Shown here piece after piece: positions 8,882 through 18,080 of a DNA stretch of 64,000 nt. The stretch spans positions 9,163,001 through 9,227,000 of the forward strand of contig NZ_CP109487.1 of the NCBI RefSeq assembly GCF_036227605.1. Reading direction: 5' to 3'. The DNA comes from Streptomyces sp. NBC_01439 (lineage in GTDB: Bacteria; Actinomycetota; Actinomycetes; Streptomycetales; Streptomycetaceae). The position numbers were made by a program, and so were the translations under genes. The notes under the pieces are model-generated. The model had not been told where the DNA came from. It did no database searches and saw nothing but the letters and a program-made list of their open reading frames with translations. The number at the start of each line of letters is the position of its first letter. Position 1 is the stretch's first letter.

Positions 8882-8986
8882 TCCCTCCGCCTTGCGGGGG
8901 TGCCGCATCTGAGGTCGCGCGCCGATCCACCAAGGAGTACGGGGCAGCCCTTAGCCTGCAGATCCACCATCCGGGAGGAGCGGCAG

Positions 8987-9586
8987 ATGACCGGTACGGC
9001 GGCCTTCGATCTCGGACCGCAGGCCCGGATCGTGGCCCGTCTTGCAGCCGCCGTCCCTGATGCGCTACTCGCCGGCCGGACGCCGTGTCCCGCGTACACG
9101 GTCGGCGACCTGCTGGGTCACTTAGCAAGCCTCTCCATCGCTTTCCGTGACGCCGCCCGCAAAGACCTCGGCGCCACGACCGAAACGCCTCCCGGCCAGG
9201 CCGCGCACCCTCTACCCGCCCGCTGGCGTGAGGACCTGCCCAGGGTCCTTGGCGAACTGGCGGAGGCCTGGCAGGACCCGGCCGCCTGGACCGGTATGAC
9301 CCGGGCGGGTGGTGTGGACCTGCCCGGCCCCGTTGCGGGGGTGGTGGCCGTTGACGAGCTGGTGGTGCACGGATGGGACGTGGCCCGGGCGACCGGTCAG
9401 CAGTACGTACCCGATCAGGTGGCGCTGCGCGCCTCGCACGCCTTTCTGCTGGCGGCCGCGCGGGAGGATGGCCGCGACGGGGGCGTTTTCGGGGCCGTCG
9501 TGCCCGTGCCTGAGGACGCCCCACTGCTGGACCGGGCCATTGGACTGAGCGGGCGCGACCCGGCCTGGACGCCGCCGCCCCCGTGA
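8987..9586 (+). CDS. TIGR03086-type metal-binding protein, MDMPI/DinB-like
   Basis: A 199-residue protein with the four-helix mycothiol-dependent maleylpyruvate isomerase / DinB N-terminal fold. It has DLLGHLASLSIAFRDAARKD near residues 40-60 with the first His ligand and VVAVDELVVHGWDVARATGQ near 120-140, the classic DELxxHGWDxARA signature. The third ligand usually lies in the first motif region. The ATG at 8987 has GGAGGAG at optimal spacing. Such proteins use mycothiol or act in metal-dependent thiol transfer; the substrate here is unknown. It stands alone on the plus strand. Confidence 0.82.
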   Translation: MTGTAAFDLGPQARIVARLAAAVPDALLAGRTPCPAYTVGDLLGHLASLSIAFRDAARKDLGATTETPPGQAAHPLPARWREDLPRVLGELAEAWQDPAAWTGMTRAGGVDLPGPVAGVVAVDELVVHGWDVARATGQQYVPDQVALRASHAFLLAAAREDGRDGGVFGAVVPVPEDAPLLDRAIGLSGRDPAWTPPPP

Positions 9587-9728
9587 CGCAGAGCGCCCGG
9601 CCCGCGCAACGTCCGGCCCGTCCGGCCCGTCCGGCCTGGACGTGGCGGCTGCGCCCTGAACGCAGAACACCCGGCCCGAGCACAGTGCTACCGCCCGCGA
9701 ACGTCGAGGTCGCGACCCCACCAGCTGG

Positions 9729-9943
9729 AGGGCCCTGCCCGCGATCAAGGTCCACGGCTGATCAAGGGCTTCGCGGCCTTCCTCCGGATCGACTGGGACG
9801 CCGTTGTGAACGGCCTGACGCTCCCCTGGAGCTCCGGCGCCGCCGAGGGGCAGGTCACCCGCACCAAACTGATCAAAGGCCGGCCGTACGGCCGAGCTTC
9901 CTCCGCCTTCTTGCGAGCCGTCGTCCTCGCCCAACCATCCTGA
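9729..9943 (+). pseudogene. ISL3-type transposase C-terminal remnant
   Basis: The open stretch contains FLRIDWDAVVNGLTLPWSSG, then AAEGQVTRTKLIKGRPYGRA and an SSAFLRAVVL end. This is the C-terminal signature of ISL3-family transposases (SSG-x-x-EG-x-x-x-R-x-K-x-x-KR-x-x-YGRA). The expected N-terminal and DDE region is absent upstream, where the frame breaks at a TGA near 9754. Confidence 0.7.
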
Positions 9944-10594
9944 TCCTCACAGCACCAGGCGCGTCGCCCGTACTTGGACTCCGTGTGCACCCGTTCGTGA
10001 AGCTCGGCCTGATGGAGGGCAGCTCTTTCGCCGCCCAGCCCGAAGGGCTCACAGATGTCCGCCACCGTTTTCGGCGTCTTCCCCAGTACCCGTGAGCCGA
10101 TCTGGAGGAGCCTTTAGAAACCCGCCTGCACGTCGTATCTGCACCCCTCGCCAAGACCCTCACTTCCCGCAGTCGGCCCGTCTCGCTTTGGTCGTTAGGT
10201 GGTTCTGGTTGCCGGCTGGTCGTGCTCGAGAGGGGTTCGGCTGATCACGGTCGGTGAGATTCGGGTGTCTCGGGGGTGACCCGCCCCATAGGGTCCACGT
10301 CACATACGAACCGGGGTAGTAGTCCCTGACAGGCCCCCGTATCGGCCCTAGGAGTGGCCTTTCACCTGCGCGGATGTTTGCCGTGCTGTCGGGGGCTGGT
10401 GGTTGTTGGCTGCGAGGGTCGTTAGTAAGAGGGGTCGTTGCCAGGGGGTCGGGGCGTCTGTAGAACTGGATGAGTCGCCAGGCGGCACGGGTGCTTCACC
10501 CGCCGCCGACGAACCCCTCTCCACCGCGTGAGTGGCTCACGCATGTCTTCGACATGTTTGCGACCGCCCTTGTTCCCTGTGGAAGGTTTTCTCC
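9944..10594. other. 650-bp region without a recognisable gene
   Basis: No convincing reading frame is present. The sequence from about 10180 is G/T-rich on the plus strand and probably holds the leader of the transglycosylase gene and perhaps the end of the ISL3-like element. I looked for a ydaO-type cyclic di-AMP riboswitch, common before such genes in Streptomyces, and did not find its conserved core. Confidence 0.5.
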
Positions 10595-10999
10595 GTGTCC
10601 AACGCCATCATTCGCCGCATCGCCCTTTCGAAGAAGGCCCTCGCGGGCACCGTCGTCGCCCTGGGTGTCGCCGGTTCCATGCTCGCCACGGTTCCCGCCC
10701 AGGCGGCCCCGGTGAGCGCCAAGGCGATCGCGCAGCAGATGATCAAGGACCCGGCCCAGTTCGCCGCCTTCGACAAGATCATCTCTCACGAGAGCGGCTG
10801 GAACCACACCGCGACCAACCCCTCCTCCGGCGCGTACGGCCTGGCCCAGGCCCTGCCGGCGTCGAAGATGGCCTCCGCGGGTGCGGACTGGAAGACCAAC
10901 CCGGCCACCCAGATCAAGTGGGGCCTGGACTACATGAACGACCGCTACGGCAGCCCGGTTGGCGCCTGGAACTTCTGGTCCGCCAACCACTGGTACTAA
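10595..10999 (+). CDS. Secreted transglycosylase SLT-domain (lysozyme-like) protein
   Basis: A 134-residue secreted protein. A basic N-terminus and hydrophobic segment end in VPAQA-A (about residue 36). The mature part carries the lytic transglycosylase pattern: FAAFDKIISHESGWNHTATN with the likely catalytic Glu in HESGW, then SSGAYGLAQALPASKMA and IKWGLDYMNDRYGSP. It should cleave peptidoglycan glycan strands outside the cell. I chose the GTG at 10595, preceded by GGAAGG, because it gives a clean signal peptide; the frame is open further upstream. A strong terminator follows. Confidence 0.88.
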   Translation: MSNAIIRRIALSKKALAGTVVALGVAGSMLATVPAQAAPVSAKAIAQQMIKDPAQFAAFDKIISHESGWNHTATNPSSGAYGLAQALPASKMASAGADWKTNPATQIKWGLDYMNDRYGSPVGAWNFWSANHWY

Positions 11000-11026
11000 G
11001 CCACCAGCGGACAACCATACTGACGA

Positions 11027-11060
11027 GAACGCCCGGCCCGGACTACCCGGCCGGGCGTTC
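11027..11060 (+). terminator. Intrinsic terminator after the transglycosylase gene
   Basis: Perfect 12-bp arms (11027-11038 and 11049-11060) flank a 10-nt loop, followed by TT. It lies 28 bp after the transglycosylase stop. Confidence 0.85.
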
Positions 11061-11275
11061 TTGCGTCCGCAGCCGTCACCGTGGGGTGTGTGCTTATCGG
11101 TCGTGTCGCCGATCACGGACGCGCAGCCTGGTACATGCACCGGCAACCCGGTCGGCAGGGCTGCCTCGGTATTGCCCAATCGTGTGGCGGTGCCCCTGCG
11201 ACCTGCTGAGCTCGGCGAACTCGGTCTCGTTGATCGACGGAACGTTCATGATCATTGCCCTCAGGCTCCAGATGA

Positions 11276-12420
11276 TTGCCTTCGGACGGGTCACCGACGC
11301 CTCCGGCGCCGTGGGCGGCGCCGGCGTGGACACACGCCGAGGGCCCGAAGGCGCTGTTCGATCACGCGGTGGGCTGGCTGCGCCGCAACCGGGTGCTGCT
11401 GCCGGGGGTGAGCGTGCCGGCCGCCGACGCGGACGACGGGTACGGCGTTCGCCCGCGTGCTGGAGCGGCTGGACGACATCGGCGCGCACCGGCTCGGGCG
11501 GTTGAAGGCCCGCTCGCCTCGGTGGACGGGTTGCGGTTCGTCGTCCCCGTGCGGACCGTCAGCGCGGCGCCGTCGCCCAAGTACTTAGGGTTCAAGCGGG
11601 GCATCACCTGGCTCAATGGGTCAACGGCCAGGTCACGGGCATCCGGTAGATGGTCGTGCCCGGCACCCCGCGCGACTCCCTGTACATTCGGGACGCGCTG
11701 CTGAGCCTGGGCGGCGGCGTGAAGCCGGAGAGGGTGACCACCGACAACGCCTCTTACTTCAACATGGTGTTCGGCCTGTTCAAGATCCTTGGCCACAACT
11801 TCGTCCCCCAGTTCCGCGACCTGGATGACCAGCGGTTCTGGCGGGCGACGATGCCCGGTGTCGGCACAGGAACGTACGGCGTGGCGGAGGCCCTGGCCCG
11901 CAACCGCGTGAACCCGAACAAGTTGATCACGCACTGGCCGGACACGCTGAAGGTCACCGGTTCCCGTTGGGCGAGGCGTTCGCCGAGTACGGGCGGATCG
12001 CCAAGACCGAGCACCTGCTGCGGGTGGTCGATCCGGTGGACGACACCCATCGGCGGCAGGTGAACCGGCAGCTCACTGTGCAGGAGTCCCGCCACAAGCT
12101 TGCCCGGGACGTGTGCCACGGTAAGCGCGGCACCATCCATCAGCCGTACCGCGACGGCATGGCGTACCAGCTAGGCGCCCTCGGCCTGGTCCTCAACACC
12201 ATCGTGCTCTGGACGACGAAGCACATCGACGCCGCCGTCGCCCAGCTGTGGGGCGAGGGCCCCGAGATCGTAGAGGAGGACATCTCCCACCCGTCCCCGC
12301 TCAAGCACCGCAACCCGAACCTGCTCGGCCGCTTCAGCTTCACCGCCCAGGTCCCGGCCGCCGGCGCCCTGCGCACGATGCGTGGCCCGCACGCGCCGGA
12401 GCTGGACGAGGACGAGGACG
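11276..12420 (+). pseudogene. Broken Tn3-family transposase (TnpA)
   Basis: Consecutive pieces in shifting frames follow the C-terminal half of Tn3-like TnpA: SVDGLRFVVPVRTVSAAPSP with KYLGFKRGITWLN, TPRDSLYIRDALLSLGGGVK, ERVTTDNASYFNMVFGLFKI, LGHNFVPQFRDLDDQRFWRA, NYG-like EALARNRVN, AFAEYGRIAKTEHLLRVVDP, RQLTVQESRHKLARDVCHGK and QLGALGLVLNTIVLWTTKHI. At least two frameshifts are present near 11640 and 11960, and the N-terminal half is missing. Tn3 terminal repeats were not found, so this is an old remnant. Confidence 0.8.
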
Positions 12421-12453
12421 GCGGGCATCAGCGAGCGTCAGTAGCCGAGCACA

Positions 12454-13179
12454 TCACTGCGTTACGGGTAGGCACTCGGCGAGCAGGTCGACGATGTCGC
12501 GCCAAGCTCGCTGTGCGTGTCGCGGGTGGTAGCCGACACCGGGGGGCACGGCGTGGTCGACCGGTGGGTGGTGGAAGGCGTGCAAGGCTCCGCCGTAGAC
12601 CGTGACGCGCCAGTCGACGCCTGCGGCCTGCATCTCGGCGGAGAATGCCTCTCGCTGCGCGGGCGGCATGATCGGGTCTTCCGAACCGACTCCGGCCCAC
12701 ACCGGGTAGCGAATGCGTGCCGCCTCGCCCGGTCGGCCCGTGGTCAGTGCATTGACTGTCCCGATCGCGCGCAGGCCGACCCCGTCGCGCCCGAGTTCCA
12801 ATGCAATGGCGCCCCCGGTGCCGTATCCGATAGCCGCGATGCGGTCGACGTCGGCCCGCGGTTCGGCGCGCAACACGTCAAGCGCCGCGTGGCCGATGCA
12901 CCGCATCCGGTCGGGATCGGCGAGCAGCGGCATGCAACGGGCCAGCATCTCCTCGGGATCGCTCAAATAGCGCCCGCCATGTAGGTCAAAGGCCAGCGCC
13001 ACGTACCCCAGCTCCGCCAGGGCCTCGGCCCGGCGGCGCTCGACGTGGCTGAGTCCCATCCCCTCGGGTCCGATCAGGACTGCGGGCCGGCGATCGGTAC
13101 CAGCCGGGAGCGCGAGGTGCCCGACCATCGTCAGGTGGTCGGCTGGATACTCCACTGCACGCGTTGTGACCGTCGTCAT
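12454..13179 (-). CDS. Dienelactone hydrolase-family protein with altered nucleophile
   Basis: A 241-residue alpha/beta hydrolase of the dienelactone hydrolase family (carboxymethylenebutenolidase-like). It contains PEGMGLSHVERRRAEALAEL, FDLHGGRYLSDPEEM, the elbow IGYGTGG, GSEDPIMPPAQREAF, and a C-terminal HAFHHPPVDH. The family nucleophile is Cys in GYCxGG; here that position (residue 120) is Gly. The Asp (GSED) and His (LHAFHH) positions remain. Either another residue serves or hydrolysis is lost. The ATG at 13179 was preferred because upstream codons are arginine-rich and unlike coding sequence. A 20-bp palindrome lies 102 bp upstream. Confidence 0.85.
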   Translation of the reverse strand: MTTVTTRAVEYPADHLTMVGHLALPAGTDRRPAVLIGPEGMGLSHVERRRAEALAELGYVALAFDLHGGRYLSDPEEMLARCMPLLADPDRMRCIGHAALDVLRAEPRADVDRIAAIGYGTGGAIALELGRDGVGLRAIGTVNALTTGRPGEAARIRYPVWAGVGSEDPIMPPAQREAFSAEMQAAGVDWRVTVYGGALHAFHHPPVDHAVPPGVGYHPRHAQRAWRDIVDLLAECLPVTQ

Positions 13180-13280
13180 GCGATTGGACTGTAATGACCG
13201 TCGAGTTCGCTCGGACGGTTGTTCACCGCTGGCGGACAGTGGTCCGTCTGGGCTGCGTCTCCGGGGCGTTGTCAGCCCGT

Positions 13281-13300
13281 CGTCAAACGATCGTTTGACG
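13281..13300. promoter_or_regulatory. Perfect 20-bp palindrome upstream of the DLH-like gene
   Basis: CGTCAAACGA-TCGTTTGACG is perfectly symmetric with no spacer. Size and symmetry fit a TetR- or MarR-type operator. It lies about 100 bp upstream of the DLH-like start on the minus strand. No candidate repressor gene is adjacent. Confidence 0.65.
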
Positions 13301-13459
13301 GCAGGGCGGCGGCACGTCCAATGAACCCGTGCAATCCGGGGGTTCGCGGCGGCCCGAATCCAGTCAGATCCGATGCTGATTGCTGACAGGGTCTCAGCGC
13401 CAACCGCCGGACCTGTGTTCCCCGAGGCCGGTCCTGGGCGCGGCCGTCGACGGCCGGGG

Positions 13460-13669
13460 TCAGCGGCGGCGGTTGAGTTCGCCCGGTGGGATGTACAGCC
13501 TGCGCGCGGGGGACAGCTTGTCGAAGCGGGCCTGTTGGCGGGCCTGTTCCTCCATCTGCAGCCCGTCGAGATTCTTCGTCCGCGTGGCCCTGTCGTTCCA
13601 GAGGAGGAACGCGACCAGTGCGGCGACCGGCAGTCCCAGACACGCATAGAAAATGATCAAGCCGTTCAT
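13460..13669 (-). CDS. Small single-pass membrane protein
   Basis: A 69-residue protein with one N-terminal transmembrane helix (about residues 3-23, IIFYACLGLPVAALVAFLLW) followed by a charged, Gln/Arg-rich cytoplasmic tail predicted to be helical. The ATG at 13669 has a GGGGGG stretch upstream. It resembles the small membrane proteins with a short coiled tail that are frequent in streptomycetes; no function is assigned. Confidence 0.65.
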   Translation of the reverse strand: MNGLIIFYACLGLPVAALVAFLLWNDRATRTKNLDGLQMEEQARQQARFDKLSPARRLYIPPGELNRRR

Positions 13670-13863
13670 AGTCCCCCCAGCGAAGATCAGCAAGCATGCT
13701 GAGTCTGCTGGCGGCGACGTGTACGAGTCAAGGGTGGGCGTTTGACGGGCCGTGTTCGTCCGTCCTTGAAGGCCGTGTTTTCCCTGCATGTTGCAGAGGG
13801 ACGGCCGTCGTCGGTGCGTGGATGGGAGCATGTATTGCGCGCGGCCCGAGACGTTGGCGCGGG

Positions 13864-13894
13864 TTGACTTGGAGCGTGCTCCAACGCATAGCGT
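13864..13894 (+). promoter_or_regulatory. MerR-type promoter with 19-bp spacer
   Basis: A TTGACT -35 (13864-13869) and a TAGCGT -10-like box (13889-13894) are separated by 19 bp, and the spacer region is a perfect dyad, TTGGAGC-GT-GCTCCAA (13869-13884). An over-long spacer with a central dyad is the hallmark of MerR-family activated promoters. It drives the aldo/keto reductase; no merR gene is adjacent. Confidence 0.8.
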
Positions 13895-13929
13895 CCTGAG
13901 CAGTGATTCCGAGCTCAGGAGGCAGCAGT

Positions 13930-14916
<987 letters not shown>

Positions 14917-15104
14917 GCCCGAGAGGCGGACCAGCAGTCGGGGAAGGATGCTCCGCGCCAGCTGAATGACGACCGGCCGGTGCAGATCGCGGACATGCGG
15001 CGCGGCGGCGACGCGGTGATGCGGTGATGCAGTGATGCGTGCCGAGCTCTGCGTCAACTGGGCCTACCATGTCTGGTCCGGGCTGAGCACTGAGGGCAGG
15101 GGGA

Positions 15105-15221
15105 GTGGGCCAGGGTCCTTTCGACGACCGGCAGGTCGCCCTTGCTTGCGCGGCGCTCGACCGTGCCTCGGAGCGCTGGGCCGGGGTGGTAGAGGGCGAC
15201 ACCCTCACCTGGCACTGGTAA
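15105..15221 (+). CDS. Possible 38-residue protein
   Basis: From a GTG with GGGGG just upstream, the frame encodes a plausible small acidic-helical protein (FDDRQVALACAALDRASERW, ending in GDTLTWHW). Codon third positions are G/C-rich. It overlaps the end of the coiled-coil ORF on the other strand. No homologue is recognised, and it may be a remnant. Confidence 0.3.
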   Translation: MGQGPFDDRQVALACAALDRASERWAGVVEGDTLTWHW

Positions 15222-15612
15222 GGGCCGGGGCGCGCCGCTGAGCGCAGCCGGCATGGACGAGGCGTGGGCGAACCCCACTTCCGTACCTCGGCAGCTGGCC
15301 GCGATGCCCACCGTTCAGCAGCGCGGTCAGGCGCTGCTTGGCAGCCTGAAGCTGCTTCCGTGCAAGCTCCACGTCGGCCTGGAGTTGATGAAGGCCGGAG
15401 CTGCCCGCCCATCGCTCGTCGAAGCCCAGGCGCCCTGTACCAGTCGCGCTCTCCGCCCGCACCTTGGCTTCGTGGACCTCGTACTCTGCCCTTGCCGCCT
15501 CCTGGGAGTCCAACGCGCGCGCCAATGCACGTTCGACCGCTCGGAGAACTCTCTCAGACCTCAACACGTCTGCCTGGACTATGTAGAGGTTCGGCGGTTC
15601 GGAAGACAACAC
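15205..15612 (-). CDS. Hypothetical coiled-coil protein
   Basis: A 135-residue protein. Residues 18-55 and 73-98 are strongly helical and heptad-like (RAVERALARALDSQEAARAE and LQADVELARKQLQAAKQRLT), joined by a Gly-rich linker. No membrane segment or enzyme motif is present. The Arg-rich last 35 residues look less protein-like, so the true 3' part may be altered. Flanking sequence is gene-poor. Confidence 0.45.
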   Translation of the reverse strand: MLSSEPPNLYIVQADVLRSERVLRAVERALARALDSQEAARAEYEVHEAKVRAESATGTGRLGFDERWAGSSGLHQLQADVELARKQLQAAKQRLTALLNGGHRGQLPRYGSGVRPRLVHAGCAQRRAPALTSAR

Positions 15613-16838
15613 GGACTCCTAAAGGGCAACGATAGGGAAGGCAGCACACCGAGCTGTGCATCAACCCAGCCACCGAACGAGACAGCTGCGGCATGGCCCC
15701 AGACCAGCCCGCGGGGGCCTACTACATGCTTCGCTGCTCCTTGAGCAGGGCCATCGTCACATCGGGAGTTCGCTGCCGTCGGGCCGCTGCTCCGCGCTGG
15801 CCAGATGTCGGAGGTTCTCTTCGTGGTCTCCCATCTGCTCTTCGTGCCAACTTCGGCGCCGTTCCTCGCCCGGGATCGTCGGAGCGGTCCGTGCCGCCTC
15901 GAGCTGTTCGTTGATGTCTACCGAACTCCCGCCCCTCGTGTTCCTCGACCCTGAGCCTACGAGGCCGTGCAGCAGGACGGAACGGTAGCCGGGGGTGCGG
16001 TCCGCATCCGGTTTCCGTCCCGCAGCACCGTCTCCGCAGCCCCGCCTCCCCGTTTTGCCAGTCCGCGCCTTGGTGTCGTACCCGGACGGCAGCGCCGCCC
16101 GCGCCAACGATGCAGACCGTGGGGTCGACCTCCCCGCCGTGCTGGGGGAGCCACGCCTCCAACTGGGTCATGCCCGACGCTGTCGCCCCACGCGGCCACT
16201 TGTACATGTTCTCGCTGCCCCTGTCCGTACCCCCGTCGTGGCCGGACGTCCGGCCACCTGTGACCCTTCCACCCGGCACCGACGCGGGGCTGTGCAGTTG
16301 CTGGGGCGCCGCGGAGTTCACCTGCTACCGAAACGGGCAGCTGCCTGGGATCCGAAGACGTGAGCCCGCCGCAGGTCCTTCGAATCATCGGGCACCCGAC
16401 ACGGCGAGGCGTCCTATCGTTGACCGGCCCAGCAGGTTTGACCTCGCGGACGTACGGCGAGGGCGGTGCGAGAGCTGCCGCGAGCCGCCCAAGACGACCG
16501 CGTGCAGACACTCGGTTTCGCGTTCCTCACCGGGCAGGATGACGAATACGTCGCACGCTTGCGCCGCTCGTGATGGCGAACAGATGTCACCACCAGGGTC
16601 AACGGCAGCTGGATCAATGGCGGTTGGGACGAACCGTCGGTACCTTCACCGAGCTGCTGGGGGAAGTTCTGCCGCCGGAGCGATACCTGAGCGCCGGTCA
16701 CGGAGCGGGCCTGGCCGGTGCTGCGGTTCTTCTTCCTCTGCACTGGGCCGATCGTGTCGTTACGGCGTCGGACTCTGGCGGCCCGAGGAACCTCTGCCCC
16801 CTTTCCCCGTGCGGAGTGGAGCCGGTGTGCCCCGAGGC
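15613..16838. other. Gene-poor region with degenerate coding traces
   Basis: About 1.2 kb without a convincing intact gene. On the minus strand near 15757-15920, one frame reads DINEQLEAARTAPTIPGEER then RRSWHEEQMGDHEENLRHLA, which is protein-like but lacks a clear start. On the plus strand near 16480-16570 a frame reads RVQTLGFAFLTGQDDEYVAR. These look like remains of small hypothetical genes. Confidence 0.5.
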
Positions 16839-17581
16839 GTCTCGTGTCCGGTGGTGTTGGGCTTTTGCGGGATCTGGCGGGTTGTGATGGGTGTGCGGTT
16901 TGTGGGTTTGTGTGCGAAGAATTCTGCAGAACGGTTGTTACTTGGTTGGTTGGTCCGGGTGGGTGAGGTGGGGGAGGGGTGCGCCTGGTGGTGCGCCGGA
17001 GCGAGTTGTGTGGGGGTGTGGTGTGTGGGGCGGGTGGGTGTAGGGCTCAGTGAATGTCAGGGGCATGTTCGGGTGGGGTGGGTGCAGTGTGCAGGTGAGT
17101 GTGACGGATGTGTCCGTGTCTGGTAACTGGTGTCGGTGGGTGCTGCGGTGGGGTTCGTGTCGGGTCGAGAGTGTGGCCAACGGCTCACCCCGAGCCATTT
17201 CCACCACTGTCTCCACCATCGTGTTTCGGTTGGTGAGGCACTGTTCTTGAGGGAGCGTCACCCATGTCTTCTGCTTCTTCCTCCGTGCGTCGTATCGCGG
17301 CCACTGTTGTGGCTGCCGGCGCGATCGTTTCTGCTGCTGCTCTGCCGGCGGCTGCGCACGATGGAGGCCGTCATCACCAGCGGCCGCGGGTGGAGATCAG
17401 CCGGGTCCAGGCCGACAGTCCCGGACGCGATGACCACTCCAACCGGTCTCTGAACGCCGAGTGGGTGGAGATCACGAACACCACCCGCGATGCGATCAAC
17501 CTGCGTGGTTGGACGCTGCGTGACAGTGACGGCAACCGCTACCGCTTCGACAACGTCCGTATCGGCTCCCGTGCCACGATT
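16839..17581 (+). repeat. Copy 1 of a ~743-bp duplicated segment
   Basis: This segment recurs at 42207-42950 in the same orientation. I could see only two differences: C versus T near 16995 (its counterpart is near 42363) and one extra G in copy 2. It covers about 425 bp of G/T-rich leader and the first 106 codons of the lamin-tail gene. The leader contains a run matching a G-quadruplex motif at 16957-16979. Confidence 0.95.
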
Positions 17582-17728
17582 CGTATCCACACCGGTAACG
17601 GCCGGGATACCCGTACTGACCTCTTCCAGGACCGCCGCGACTACATTTGGGGCAACCGTGGCGACACGGCCACGCTGCGCGATGAGCGTGGTCGCACCGT
17701 TGACACCGAGTCTTGGGGTCGGCGCTAA
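17264..17728 (+). CDS. Secreted lamin-tail-domain (LTD) protein
   Basis: A 154-residue secreted protein. The signal peptide spans about residues 1-31 (IAATVVAAGAIVSAAALPAA, cleavage near AAA-HD). The mature part is one LTD Ig-like fold: RPRVEISRVQADSPG, NAEWVEITNTTRDAINLRGW, TLRDSDGNRYRFDN, a GRDTRTDLF loop, WGNRGDTATLRDERGRTVD and a C-terminal SWG. LTDs bind ligands or help adhesion in extracellular bacterial proteins. GGGAG lies 7 nt before the ATG. A truncated near-identical second copy is at 42633. Confidence 0.88.
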   Translation: MSSASSSVRRIAATVVAAGAIVSAAALPAAAHDGGRHHQRPRVEISRVQADSPGRDDHSNRSLNAEWVEITNTTRDAINLRGWTLRDSDGNRYRFDNVRIGSRATIRIHTGNGRDTRTDLFQDRRDYIWGNRGDTATLRDERGRTVDTESWGRR

Positions 17729-18080
17729 CCTGCCCCGTGTTGGGTCCGCGTGTTGATGGCGTGGAACCTGCGTGAGGTGATCCACCCGCGGCCGGGCTGT
17801 GTGGCAACGGGCTACTGACCGGCACGCGAACACGGGCCGTCGCCCCGACCGGGCCACGGCCCACACCACTACCCCCAACGGACGTACCCTGCCCGGTCAG
17901 GGTTCGACGGAGGCGTCGTGACGGCGTGTGGACCGCGACCAGGCCCCGTGGCGCTGCCGGCCGCGGGCAGGACCCGGCTGCCGTCACACGTCGCCGGTCA
18001 CCGTTCCGGTTGGCAGCATTGCGCCCCGCTCCGGCAACGGGCGGGGGCGGTCGGTGGTGACCTGAGGCTGCCTGATGGTG
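17729..18080. other. No gene seen
   Basis: Spacer between the LTD gene (plus) and the minus-strand ATPase-like gene, which are convergent. No protein-like frame or strong hairpin was identified. Confidence 0.4.

Noticed and set aside
10180..10594. A ydaO-type cyclic di-AMP riboswitch before the transglycosylase gene.
   Set aside because: Expected by analogy with Streptomyces cell-wall hydrolase genes, but the conserved core sequences were not found.
16938..17261. A 107-codon His/Pro/Thr-rich minus-strand frame in the LTD leader, present in both copies.
   Set aside because: Explained by the G/T skew of the leader; its reading is low-complexity and its conservation is simply that of the DNA duplication.
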